Part shown: piece by piece, positions 6,627-13,921 of the stretch
Position numbering within the stretch: the stretch's first letter is position 1
How the letters are laid out: the number at the start of each line of letters is the position of its first letter
NCBI GenBank assembly: GCA_023247575.1
Contig: JAHFGE010000026.1
Coordinates: 1-14,394 of the forward strand
Reading direction: 5' to 3'
Source: Candidatus Omnitrophota bacterium
Lineage (GTDB): Bacteria; Omnitrophota; Gorgyraeia; Zapsychrales; Fredricksoniimonadaceae
Length of the DNA stretch: 14,394 bases
Translations under genes and position numbers: made by a program
Notes under the pieces: generated by a model
The model's database searches: none
What the model saw: the letters and a program-made list of their open reading frames with translations, nothing else
What the model was told of the DNA's origin: nothing

Positions 6627-7769
6627 TTATTTTTGATTCAAAACCTTTTGCGCCGCAGCAAGCGCAGCTCCCAATTCAAATTGATGACCCATTTGATGTA
6701 ACACCTTCTCCAAACAAGCTAAGCCCGTCAAAATATCATATTCATCCAAAGCGCCCATATGAGCCATACGGATAACTTTACCCTTAAGCTTATCCTGACC
6801 TCCGGCAAAGGTAATGCCATAGGCATCTCGCATGGTTTTGGTTAATTTTTCTCCGTCAATACCAGAGGGAACATTGACAGCCGTCAATACATTGGTGGCA
6901 CAGCTTTCATCTGGAAATAGGCTCAAGCCGATTGCCCGGCATCCAGCCCGAGTGGCTTTAGCTAAAAGAGCATAACGGGTAAACATATTTTGTAAGCCGT
7001 CTTTTTTAATCATGGCCAGACTATCCACCAAGGCGATAAGAATGCCTATCGCAGGAGTAAATGGAGTATCAACTTTTTCCATGGCTTTTTTGCATTCCCT
7101 TAAATCGAAATAGTATCGAGGAGTAGTGGCCTGATTCATGAATCCAATGGCTTTAGCAGAGGCGCTCACAAAAGCCAATCCGGGTGAAAGCATTAAACCT
7201 TTATGAGATGCCGCCACCACCACATCACAATACCACTCATCGGTCTTAATTTCCTGCACCGCTAAACCTGATACAGCATCCACGACCAAAACCGCTTTGG
7301 TATCTTTAACAACCTCACCGATAGCTTTCACATTAGGAGTAACTCCCGTTGATGTTTCGGCCAGCGTAACAAAAACAGCTTTTGTTTGTGGGTTCTGGGC
7401 CAAAAGCCTTTTAATTTCTTGGGCGGTAGGTGCCTTGCCCCATTCGACTTTATAAACAACGGTTTTGGCTTTATAAGTCTCGCACAGCTCCACCCAACGT
7501 TCGCCAAATTTGCCACCATCAACGGCAATAACGGTGTCCCCTTCAGAAATCAAATTGACAACCGCTGCCTCCATGGCGCCAGAACCCGAAGAAGTCAAAA
7601 TGTAAACGTCATTTTTAGTTTGATAAACTTCCTTCAGACCTTCCACCGCCTGCTTGATGTTGTCCTGAAATTGAGGAGTGCGGTGATGAATGATAGGCTT
7701 GCCCAGAGCCGCACAAAGCTGTGGCGGTACTTGAGTAGGTCCGGGTGTCAACAACAAGTTACGCTTCAT
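6627..7769 (-). CDS. Class V PLP-dependent aminotransferase (serine-pyruvate/alanine-glyoxylate type)
   Basis: This fold-type I aminotransferase resembles serine-pyruvate and alanine-glyoxylate aminotransferases. Its 380 residues include TPGPTQVPP (8-16), HHRTPQF (28-34), the PLP-phosphate loop SGSGAMEA (61-68), D164 in VVDAVSG (pyridine-nitrogen contact), the Schiff-base lysine K190 in ASHKGLMLSPG, and R334 in IRMAHMG for the substrate carboxylate. It lies directly upstream of serA, with a 13-base gap. This context suggests it transaminates 3-phosphohydroxypyruvate to phosphoserine in place of a standard SerC; some archaea and bacteria are known to use family members this way. Alanine-glyoxylate or serine-glyoxylate transamination remains possible, since the fold does not fix the substrate. 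A GAAGGAA site lies just before the ATG. The product is probably cytoplasmic. Confidence 0.88.
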   Translation of the reverse strand: MKRNLLLTPGPTQVPPQLCAALGKPIIHHRTPQFQDNIKQAVEGLKEVYQTKNDVYILTSSGSGAMEAAVVNLISEGDTVIAVDGGKFGERWVELCETYKAKTVVYKVEWGKAPTAQEIKRLLAQNPQTKAVFVTLAETSTGVTPNVKAIGEVVKDTKAVLVVDAVSGLAVQEIKTDEWYCDVVVAASHKGLMLSPGLAFVSASAKAIGFMNQATTPRYYFDLRECKKAMEKVDTPFTPAIGILIALVDSLAMIKKDGLQNMFTRYALLAKATRAGCRAIGLSLFPDESCATNVLTAVNVPSGIDGEKLTKTMRDAYGITFAGGQDKLKGKVIRMAHMGALDEYDILTGLACLEKVLHQMGHQFELGAALAAAQKVLNQK

Positions 7770-7781
7770 AGTTCCTTCTTT

Positions 7782-8387
7782 CTATTTCGTTTCTCCCAAA
7801 TGAGTAATAACACTATCCACTAATCCGTAATCTTTAGACTCTTGAGCCGACATGAAATAATCGCGGTCAGTGTCTTTCTTCACTTTCTCTATACTCTGAC
7901 CTGTATGCTTAGTGAGGATTTTATTCAACTCCTCCTTCATGCGTAAAATTTCTTGTGCCTGAATGGAAATATCAGAGGCTGTCCCCTGTACTCCCCCCCA
8001 GGGCTGATGAATCATGATACGCGTATTCGGTAATGCATACCGTTTACCTTTTTCACCAGCTGCCAATAACACAGCCCCCATGCTGGTGGCTTGGCCAATA
8101 CAAATGGTGACAATATCAGGCTCCACATACTGCATAGTATCATAAATAGCCAAACCAGCAGTAACCGAACCTCCGGGAGAATTAATATAAATACTTATGT
8201 CTTTCTCCTTATCTTCGGACTGCAAGTAAAGCATTTGGGCAATAACCAGATTAGCCACATTGTCATCAATAGCTGTTCCTAAAAAGATAATGCGTTCTTT
8301 CAAAAGTCGTGAATAAATATCAAAAGCACGTTCCCCGTAAGTAGTTTTTTCAACAACCATGGGCACTAAAATTTGTGATTTTTCCAT
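7782..8387 (-). CDS. clpP: ATP-dependent Clp protease proteolytic subunit
   Basis: This is the serine-protease subunit of the Clp protease, a two-ring 14-mer that degrades substrates unfolded by ClpX or ClpA/C. The 201-residue protein has the complete triad: S102 in GQATSMGA, H127 in MIHQPWGG and D176 in TDRDYFMS. These correspond to E. coli S97, H122 and D171 with a constant offset of five. INSPGGSVTAGLAIYD (69-84) forms the usual oxyanion and handle region. A longer frame from an ATG at 8405 is rejected because its extra codons are the AGGAGG ribosome site, seven bases before the ATG at 8387. The start overlaps the tig stop as TAATG, so translation is coupled. Trigger factor next to ClpP is a common arrangement, but the expected clpX does not follow; an aminotransferase does. 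A short N-terminal propeptide may be removed. Confidence 0.97.
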   Translation of the reverse strand: MEKSQILVPMVVEKTTYGERAFDIYSRLLKERIIFLGTAIDDNVANLVIAQMLYLQSEDKEKDISIYINSPGGSVTAGLAIYDTMQYVEPDIVTICIGQATSMGAVLLAAGEKGKRYALPNTRIMIHQPWGGVQGTASDISIQAQEILRMKEELNKILTKHTGQSIEKVKKDTDRDYFMSAQESKDYGLVDSVITHLGETK

Positions 8388-9277
8388 TATTTGGCCTCCT
8401 CCCATTTAGCTTCCTTCAACAAGAGCTCCATGACCTTGACAGCCATGTTCTCATTTTCTTTAACTTCTATGTTTTCCAGTTTAGCGATCTCTTCGAGAAT
8501 CAAATAAATTTTGACATCGCGTTCCACGATAGGTTCTAATTCCTTGCGAATTTCCTCTTCCTTCTTTTTAAGCTCTTCCTCAGATAACTGGTGGTTCTTA
8601 AAATGTTTGAGTGTCTCTTGGGTACGGTAAGCCAATTGACGTTTCACCAGAGATTGAGGAACTGTTAATTTAGCATTTTTTAAAAGCTCTTCAACAATTT
8701 GATTTTCTATTTCTAAACGGCTTTGGCGATCCTTATCTATTTGCAGTTGTCTGGTCAAAGCCTCTTTGAATTCCTGCAGAGAAGGAAATCCCATGCCCTT
8801 GGCAAAAGTATCATCGATGGCCACTTCTTTTTCACCTTGGCCCTTCTTAAAAAATTTCAAGGTTCGATTCATATCCTCTTCGGTGACCTTATTGGTTTTC
8901 GGTTGAACCCCGATACCTTTATATTTCTCAATTTTGACTTCAGGTTGGACATCTAAGACGGCTTTAAACCTGAGAACGCCATCTTTAAGGTCCACTTCGG
9001 AAATTTCCGGTAAATCAATGGGATTGAGCTTATGTTCTCCGATTCCCTCATGGTAAACTTGCGGGATTAATTTTTTAATGGTCTCTTCTTGAGCCAACTT
9101 ACCGTGAGAAGCCGTTAAAATATGGCGCGGAACTTTTCCTGAACGAAATCCCTTGATCTTGGCGTATTTGCCAATTTCATTATAAACCTCATCCATGGTT
9201 TGAGAGACCCGCTCCTGGGGGATTTCAAATTTTAATTCCCGCCTTAAAGTATCTATTTTTTTAACTTCGACTTTCAT
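8387..9277 (-). CDS. tig: Trigger factor lacking the FKBP-type prolyl isomerase domain
   Basis: This ribosome-associated chaperone shields nascent chains at the exit tunnel. At 296 residues it is far shorter than the usual 430 or so. The N-terminal ribosome-binding domain (1-112) is intact, with the ribosome-contact signature GFRSGKVP at 43-50. The conserved VTEEDMNRTLKFF (131-143) then runs, after about ten residues, straight into AIDDTFAKGMGFPSLQEFKE (153-172), which is where the C-terminal substrate-cradle domain normally resumes after the isomerase domain. The FKBP-like domain (about 100 residues) is therefore missing, while the helical cradle to residue 296 remains. The frame is uninterrupted and the junction lies at domain boundaries, so a natural domain loss is likelier than a sequencing error. 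GGAG lies before the ATG. clpP overlaps the stop by one base. Confidence 0.92.
   Translation of the reverse strand: MKVEVKKIDTLRRELKFEIPQERVSQTMDEVYNEIGKYAKIKGFRSGKVPRHILTASHGKLAQEETIKKLIPQVYHEGIGEHKLNPIDLPEISEVDLKDGVLRFKAVLDVQPEVKIEKYKGIGVQPKTNKVTEEDMNRTLKFFKKGQGEKEVAIDDTFAKGMGFPSLQEFKEALTRQLQIDKDRQSRLEIENQIVEELLKNAKLTVPQSLVKRQLAYRTQETLKHFKNHQLSEEELKKKEEEIRKELEPIVERDVKIYLILEEIAKLENIEVKENENMAVKVMELLLKEAKWEEAK
8395..8400 (-). promoter_or_regulatory. Consensus Shine-Dalgarno site for clpP inside the end of tig
   Basis: AGGAGG on the minus strand lies seven bases upstream of the clpP ATG at 8387 and within the last codons of tig. It decides the clpP start against the upstream in-frame ATG at 8405 and supports coupled translation of the two genes. 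Confidence 0.85.
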
Positions 9278-9301
9278 TGCATTTCTCCGTATGGAAGGGC
9301 C

Positions 9302-10024
9302 CTACATACTAAATTTTTCGCCCAGATAAATCTTCCTCGCTTTTTGGTCATTAATAAGATCCTGGGCTGTCCCAGCAATTAAAATACGACCGTCCGTCAC
9401 CAAATAGGCCCGGTCAGTAATCGATAAGGTTTCTCGCACATTATGATCGGTCAATAAAATACCTAGCCCACGTTTTTTTAAATCCTTAATGATCTCTTGA
9501 GCCTCAGCAACCACAATGGGGTCAATCCCCGAGAAAGGTTCATCCAACAGTAAAAACGATGGATTGGTAACCAGGGCCCTGGTAATTTCCAGCCGGCGGC
9601 GTTCTCCCCCTGAAAGTGTATAGGCTTTAGACTTAGCTAAATAGGAAATATTAAGTTCTTCCAATAAAGACTCTAGGCGACGCTTACGTTCCGTTGGCCC
9701 TATAGGCAATGTCTCTAAAATAGCCATAATGTTTTGTTCCACGGTTAATTTTCTAAAAATGGACGACTCCTGGGCCAAGTATCCCATCCCCAGACGGCAT
9801 CGTTCATGAATGGGTTTCCTGGTAATATCTTCCTGGTCAAAAATAATCTGTCCTTCATCGGGCGCAATAATACCAAGGGCCATGTAAAAAGAGGTCGTTT
9901 TACCGGCGCCGTTAGGCCCCAGCAAACCGACAATTTCCGATCGGCCTACCGAAATGGTCAATCCATCAACCACCCGACGTCCACCGTAAATTTTAACTAG
10001 ATTGCGTACTTCGAGTAAACGCAT
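9302..10024 (-). CDS. lptB: LPS export ABC transporter ATP-binding protein
   Basis: LptB is the cytoplasmic ATPase that, with LptF and LptG, extracts LPS from the inner membrane and pushes it along the periplasmic bridge. The 240-residue protein has all ABC motifs: Walker A GPNGAGKT (36-43), Q-loop Q85, signature LSGGE (137-141), Walker B FLLLDE (157-162) and H-loop H194. The spacing and the phrases LLGPNGAGKTTSFYM and DEPFSGIDPI match LptB rather than the related branched-chain amino acid ATPases. Its ATG abuts the stop of the LptC-LptA-like gene (TAAATG), with GGGGA just upstream, so the two are translationally coupled. The lptF and lptG permeases are not in this window and must lie elsewhere. 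The assignment is strong because motifs and context agree. Confidence 0.96.
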   Translation of the reverse strand: MRLLEVRNLVKIYGGRRVVDGLTISVGRSEIVGLLGPNGAGKTTSFYMALGIIAPDEGQIIFDQEDITRKPIHERCRLGMGYLAQESSIFRKLTVEQNIMAILETLPIGPTERKRRLESLLEELNISYLAKSKAYTLSGGERRRLEITRALVTNPSFLLLDEPFSGIDPIVVAEAQEIIKDLKKRGLGILLTDHNVRETLSITDRAYLVTDGRILIAGTAQDLINDQKARKIYLGEKFSM

Positions 10025-10909
10025 TTATTTCCCCATTTGTTGGAACATGCCGCTGCCCTTGCCGCTGCCGGTGTCAAAAACAATCTTAGGACGACCTGTC
10101 ATCACTAATTTCTGATCATCACCAGTATAAACCATTTCATCAGCATAGCTGGCATTATTACCTTGGATAGCTCTGACGTTGCCTTTGCAAATAACCTTCT
10201 TAATTTTTTTATTCTTATCATCAAACCATACATCCATCTTATCGGCGTATAAAGTACGGCCGGTAGATTCTTCCACAGCCACAACATTATCAATAAAAGT
10301 AGCATGAAAATGCAGTTGATCCATTTGCATGGGGCCATCACAGGTAATGGTCACTTTTTGTGCATTGGGTGCAACCGCAGGCTGAAGCGTATTAATAACC
10401 GCTTTCACATTTTTATTAATCGAGGCCTGTTTTAAATTAGGATGAGCAGTGAGACCTTTACCCGTAATCACCCCTTGAGAATCAGTTATTTTAACAGGAT
10501 CTCGGGTAGTGACCAAATCTTTATTACGATCCCAATCCAGAGTATCCGTCGTCATTTTGGTCCCTCTTTCTGCCGTAATAACCACGTTATTCTGAAGATG
10601 TATCTGCCCGCTGACTTTATTAATGGTGCCTGTATCTGACTTTAGATTGGCGTTCTCCTTCCCATAAAAATTGGCATCCACATTGGTAATTTTAATTTTA
10701 TCATCAAAAATATCAGCCTTATCTCCATTGACTTCCCAAGTCTTCTGGCCATTATTACTGTAGCCATTAAGATTAAACCCTTGCAATTGCTGTTGCACAC
10801 CATCGCTACTACCAGTACTATTAGTCGTAACAGTATTGGCAGAGATACTCTCCGCCTTAGCCAGGGTCGATACCATCAAAAATAGACTCACAAATAAAAT
10901 TCTACTCAT
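10025..10909 (-). CDS. Fused LptC-LptA-like periplasmic LPS transport protein
   Basis: This is a likely component of the periplasmic LPS bridge. The 294-residue protein begins with a signal-peptide-like segment (MSRILFVSLFLMVSTLAKAE) with a possible AKA cleavage site. Residues about 45-172 look like LptC: repeated short beta strands, a GQIHLQNNVVITAERGTKMT-type block and DPVKITDSQGVITGKGLTA. After a Pro/Ala linker (about 173-184), residues about 186-280 look like an OstA/LptA domain, with a LYADKMDVWFD and VICKGNVRAIQG pattern. No separate lptA or lptC lies between kdsC and lptB, where both are usually found. The ATG at 10909 is preferred over one at 10930 because AGGA lies eight bases upstream and the longer form would overlap kdsC. 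If the signal is cleaved, the LptC part would lack its usual membrane anchor. The domain calls rest on pattern and context, without a profile search. Confidence 0.8.
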   Translation of the reverse strand: MSRILFVSLFLMVSTLAKAESISANTVTTNSTGSSDGVQQQLQGFNLNGYSNNGQKTWEVNGDKADIFDDKIKITNVDANFYGKENANLKSDTGTINKVSGQIHLQNNVVITAERGTKMTTDTLDWDRNKDLVTTRDPVKITDSQGVITGKGLTAHPNLKQASINKNVKAVINTLQPAVAPNAQKVTITCDGPMQMDQLHFHATFIDNVVAVEESTGRTLYADKMDVWFDDKNKKIKKVICKGNVRAIQGNNASYADEMVYTGDDQKLVMTGRPKIVFDTGSGKGSGMFQQMGK

Positions 10910-10919
10910 GTTATTTTTC

Positions 10920-11432
10920 CTACAATCCATATAATTCAGGATTCCATTTCCCTTGAGCTTTAAGAATTAATTCGATGATTTCTCGCACCGCACCTTCTCC
11001 GCCTTTTTTGGTGCTGACATAATGGGCGACGGATTTGACTTCAAGAACAGCGTTAGCTACGGCAACGGCAAAGCCTACCCGCTTTAGAATTTTCAAATCC
11101 GCTACGTCATCACCTACAAAACAGACTTCTTCATCTTTAATATTCCATTCCTTCAAGAGCGATTCATAAGTACTGATTTTAGGATACACCCCCACCACAA
11201 CTTTATCAATTTGTAAATCATTGGCCCGATGACCAACAACAGCTGACTGGCGGGAAGAAATAATAGCGCTTCTAAAGCCGCATGTTCTCCAGAACACCAA
11301 ACCAAAACCGTCCTGCACGTCAAAACGTTTGGTTTCAATGCCGTTGGCATCCATGATAATGCCGCCATCGGTTAAAACACCATCGACATCCAGCATTAAC
11401 ACTTTAATTTTCTCCAATCGCTCCTGCCACAT
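10920..11432 (-). CDS. kdsC: 3-deoxy-D-manno-octulosonate 8-phosphate phosphatase
   Basis: KdsC removes phosphate from Kdo-8-phosphate to give Kdo. It is a small HAD-superfamily phosphatase without a large cap. Its 170 residues fit the family. Motif I is DVDGVLTDGG (15-24), with nucleophile D15 and acid/base D17. Motif II is IISSR (57-61), with serine where threonine is common. Motif III is K85 in GVYPKIS. Motif IV is VGDDVADL (106-113), with D108 and D109 for magnesium. STKKGGEGAVREIIELIL near the C-terminus is the usual KdsC tail that reaches into the neighbouring active site. The start overlaps the kdsD stop as TAATG. Its own stop forms part of the ribosome site for the LptC-LptA-like gene, so translation across the junctions is probably coupled. 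Confidence 0.95.
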   Translation of the reverse strand: MWQERLEKIKVLMLDVDGVLTDGGIIMDANGIETKRFDVQDGFGLVFWRTCGFRSAIISSRQSAVVGHRANDLQIDKVVVGVYPKISTYESLLKEWNIKDEEVCFVGDDVADLKILKRVGFAVAVANAVLEVKSVAHYVSTKKGGEGAVREIIELILKAQGKWNPELYGL

Positions 11433-12388
11433 TAAACTAACCCTGCTTTCAATAAATCTTGGACATCGACCAGTCCTACCAATTTACGGCTCTTGTCAAC
11501 CACGGGCAATTCGTCAATGCGTTTAGTTTTCAAAATACCGAAAGCATCCGCGGCCAATTTATCTTTACTAATGACCATTGGCCTTCGGGTCATGACCTCT
11601 TGGACAGGCCTAGCCAATATTTGAGAATCCTCTTTGAGGTGCCTGCGTAAGTCTCCATCAGTGAAAATACCGGCCAAATGCCCCCGGCTATCGACAACAC
11701 AGGCGCATCCTGATCTGGCTTTGGTAATGCTTAAAAGTACTTCCTTGACCGTTGTGGTCTGTTTAACCTTGGCTAATGCCAAATCTTGACGCATAATGTC
11801 CTCGGCTTTTAACAACAGCCTGCGGCCCAAACTGCCACCGGGATGATTAAAGGCAAAATCTTCTTTCTTAAATTTTTTGCGATCCATTAAACACGCTGCT
11901 AAAGCATCGCCTAAGGCTAATATGGTTGTGGTGGAAGCCATAGGAGCCACCCCTAACGGGCAGCCTTCCCTGGCCACATGGGTATTGAGCACAATATCAC
12001 TGTGTTTAGCCAAGGTTGATTTAACGTTGCCGGTCATGGCAACAATCTTTGCCCCAATTTTTTTAATCAACGGCAAAACCCGCACCGTTTCTTCCGTTTC
12101 TCCACTTTGAGAAATAACAATCATCACATCTTGCTTGGTCACCTGCCCCAGGTCCCCATGGACCGCTTCACTGCTGTGTAAAAAAAGGCTGGGGGTTCCC
12201 GTGGAAGAAAAGGTAGAAGCAATTTTGCGGCCAATGATTCCAGTTTTGCCCATGCCACAGACCACCACTCGACCGCTGCATTTAGCAATGGTTCCCACCG
12301 CCGCTTCAAAATTACGGTCAAGCTGGCTAATCAGTTGCCGAAGAGCATCAGCTTCTATGGTCAGAACTTCTTTAGCGCGTTTGAGCAT
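11432..12388 (-). CDS. kdsD: Arabinose-5-phosphate isomerase (KdsD/KpsF type)
   Basis: The enzyme converts ribulose 5-phosphate to arabinose 5-phosphate, the first step toward Kdo. The 318-residue protein has an N-terminal SIS sugar-isomerase domain (about 36-165) and two CBS domains (about 198-255 and 262-318). Visible SIS motifs are CGMGKTG (44-50, K48 expected to be catalytic), AVHGDLG (75-81), SQSGETEE (93-100) and NHPGGSLGRRLL (181-192), with H182 matching the catalytic histidine of the family. The frame starts within the last codons of kdsA, overlapping by 17 bases, with AGGA upstream, and its stop overlaps the kdsC start. Lying inside a complete Kdo gene set identifies it as the LPS paralogue, not a GutQ-like sugar-operon enzyme. 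The CBS pair may sense a nucleotide-type ligand; which one cannot be told from sequence. Confidence 0.95.
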   Translation of the reverse strand: MLKRAKEVLTIEADALRQLISQLDRNFEAAVGTIAKCSGRVVVCGMGKTGIIGRKIASTFSSTGTPSLFLHSSEAVHGDLGQVTKQDVMIVISQSGETEETVRVLPLIKKIGAKIVAMTGNVKSTLAKHSDIVLNTHVAREGCPLGVAPMASTTTILALGDALAACLMDRKKFKKEDFAFNHPGGSLGRRLLLKAEDIMRQDLALAKVKQTTTVKEVLLSITKARSGCACVVDSRGHLAGIFTDGDLRRHLKEDSQILARPVQEVMTRRPMVISKDKLAADAFGILKTKRIDELPVVDKSRKLVGLVDVQDLLKAGLV

Positions 12389-13205
12389 TTTTTATAATCC
12401 TATCAATCGCAACCAAATCCTTTAACAACCCCTCCAATTTATTCAACGCCAACATATTAGGCCCGTCTGAAAGCGCTTTGAAAGGATAAGGATGGGTTTC
12501 TAAAAAAATACCGTCGACACCTGCGGCAACGGCACACCTGGCCAATAAAGGGATGTATTCGTTATTCCCACCGCTAGCATGCCCTAAGCCACCCGGCTGC
12601 TGTACGCTGTGAGAGGCATCGAAAATCACCGGATATCCTGTTTGTCGCATGACAGCCAAGGAACGAAAATCGCTGACCAGATTATTGTAACCAAAAGAAG
12701 AACCTCGTTCGGTTAATAACAAATTACGGTTGCCAGCTTCCTCCATTTTCTTAATGATACTGGCCACATCCCAAGGCGCTAAAAATTGCCCTTTTTTAAC
12801 ATTAACGATTTTTCCTGTCCTGGCAGCGGCTAAAATCAAATCTGTCTGGCGACATAAAAAGGCTGGGATTTGAATAATATCCAAAACCTCGGCAGCAATG
12901 TCCATATCATGAGCGCAGTGCACATCTGAAAGAATCGGTATATTTAATTCCTGTTTAATCTCCCGCAAAATTTTTAACCCCTCGGATATTCCCGGCCCCC
13001 GAAATGAATGAATAGAGGTACGGTTAGCTTTATCGTAACTGGCCTTAAATACAAAAGGAATCTTAAGTTTGCTGGTAATTTTTTGAATAGTGCGGGCAAT
13101 GCCTAAAACACTAGCTTTAGATTCAATCACACATGGCCCCGCAATCAAAACAAACGGACGATTGTTCCCAAAAACAATATTATTTAGCTTAACTGCGCGA
13201 ACCAT
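12372..13205 (-). CDS. kdsA: 3-deoxy-D-manno-octulosonate 8-phosphate synthase, metal-dependent type
   Basis: KdsA condenses phosphoenolpyruvate with arabinose 5-phosphate to form Kdo-8-phosphate. The 277-residue TIM-barrel enzyme shows IAGPCVIES (21-29), FKASYDKANRTS (53-64), DVHC (94-97), the PEP-binding KKGQFLAP (137-144), LTERGSSFGYN (164-174), FDASHSVQQPGG (195-206) and FLETHP (234-239). Cys25, His199, Glu236 and Asp247 line up, each with an offset of 14, with the four metal ligands of the Aquifex enzyme (C11, H185, E222, D233). This indicates the metal-dependent class, not the E. coli class, which has Asn in place of the Cys. The start at 13205 overlaps the end of kdsB by 22 bases and has AAGG seven bases upstream. 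The 3' end overlaps kdsD by 17 bases. Confidence 0.97.
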   Translation of the reverse strand: MVRAVKLNNIVFGNNRPFVLIAGPCVIESKASVLGIARTIQKITSKLKIPFVFKASYDKANRTSIHSFRGPGISEGLKILREIKQELNIPILSDVHCAHDMDIAAEVLDIIQIPAFLCRQTDLILAAARTGKIVNVKKGQFLAPWDVASIIKKMEEAGNRNLLLTERGSSFGYNNLVSDFRSLAVMRQTGYPVIFDASHSVQQPGGLGHASGGNNEYIPLLARCAVAAGVDGIFLETHPYPFKALSDGPNMLALNKLEGLLKDLVAIDRIIKNAQTR

Positions 13206-13921
13206 TGTTCTGCCTTTTTTAAATCATCAGGGGTATCGACGGCCATGGAGTCTGCTGTTGTCACGACGGTTTTAATACGGTAACCTTTTTCCAATACCCT
13301 TAATTGTTCTAACTGTTCGGCTACCTCCAACATGGACTTAGGCCAATCTTTATATTGCAATAAAAAGTCCTTGCGATAGGCATAAAGTCCTAAATGCCTG
13401 TATTGCTTAAGCTCCGCAGGCTTATTGGCATTACGATTGAAAGGAATCGGCGATCGGGAAAAATATAAAGCATAGCCCTTTATATCGATGACACATTTGA
13501 CCACATTGGGATTTTGGAAATCTTTTTCATCAGTGATTTCCTTAACGACCGTTCCCATCTGACATTGAGCATCGTTTTTTAAAAGCATGGTGAGACTATC
13601 AATAGTGGGGGGATCAGCAAAAGGTTCATCCCCTTGAATATTAACGACAATGTCGAATTCCAAATCTTTGACAGCCTCTGCCACCCGATTTGAACCAGAA
13701 AGATGATTAGGATTAGTCATCATCGCCTTGGCCCCAAATCGGGAAGCTGTTTTAAAAACATCCGCATGATCGCAAGCAATAACCACATCATCCAGTTGCT
13801 GGCATTGCATGGCTCTCTCCCAGACATGTTCAATCATGGGTTTGCCGCCAATTTTAGCTAAAACTTTGGCTGGAAACCGAGTGGAAGCAAACCGAGCTGG
13901 GATGATACCGATGGCTGTCAT
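13184..13921 (-). CDS. kdsB: CMP-Kdo synthetase (3-deoxy-manno-octulosonate cytidylyltransferase)
   Basis: KdsB activates Kdo with CTP to give CMP-Kdo, the donor used by the Kdo transferase WaaA. The 245-residue protein begins with the CTP-binding motif IPARFASTRFPAK (7-19). It carries metal-binding D98 in VNIQGDEPF and D229 in AVDTPDD, IPFNR (159-163), and the Kdo-binding QYRHLGLYAYR (173-183) with LEQLRVLE (204-211). The usual HxSGTDR block is HLSGSNR here (73-79), replacing the Thr-Asp/Glu pair with Ser-Asn; the rest looks intact. It starts with an ATGA overlap on the upstream heptose kinase and overlaps kdsA at its 3' end, so translational coupling on both sides is likely. It acts in the cytoplasm. 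Confidence 0.96.
   Translation of the reverse strand: MTAIGIIPARFASTRFPAKVLAKIGGKPMIEHVWERAMQCQQLDDVVIACDHADVFKTASRFGAKAMMTNPNHLSGSNRVAEAVKDLEFDIVVNIQGDEPFADPPTIDSLTMLLKNDAQCQMGTVVKEITDEKDFQNPNVVKCVIDIKGYALYFSRSPIPFNRNANKPAELKQYRHLGLYAYRKDFLLQYKDWPKSMLEVAEQLEQLRVLEKGYRIKTVVTTADSMAVDTPDDLKKAEQWFAQLS

Noticed and set aside
7386..7823. Plus-strand open frame of 145 codons opposite the aminotransferase gene
   Set aside because: It lies antisense to a gene with all its catalytic motifs, and the translation shows no domain, so it is a chance open frame.
8388..8405. Longer clpP starting at the ATG at 8405
   Set aside because: The extra codons encode the AGGAGG ribosome site for the ATG at 8387, and the family N-terminus aligns from 8387.
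10910..10930. Longer LptC-LptA-like protein starting at 10930
   Set aside because: It would put polar residues (MDCRKNN) ahead of the signal peptide and overlap kdsC, while the ATG at 10909 has a properly spaced AGGA.
12135..12425. Plus-strand open frame opposite kdsD
   Set aside because: It is antisense to a confident SIS/CBS gene; the Ser/Arg/Pro-rich translation is typical of shadow frames.
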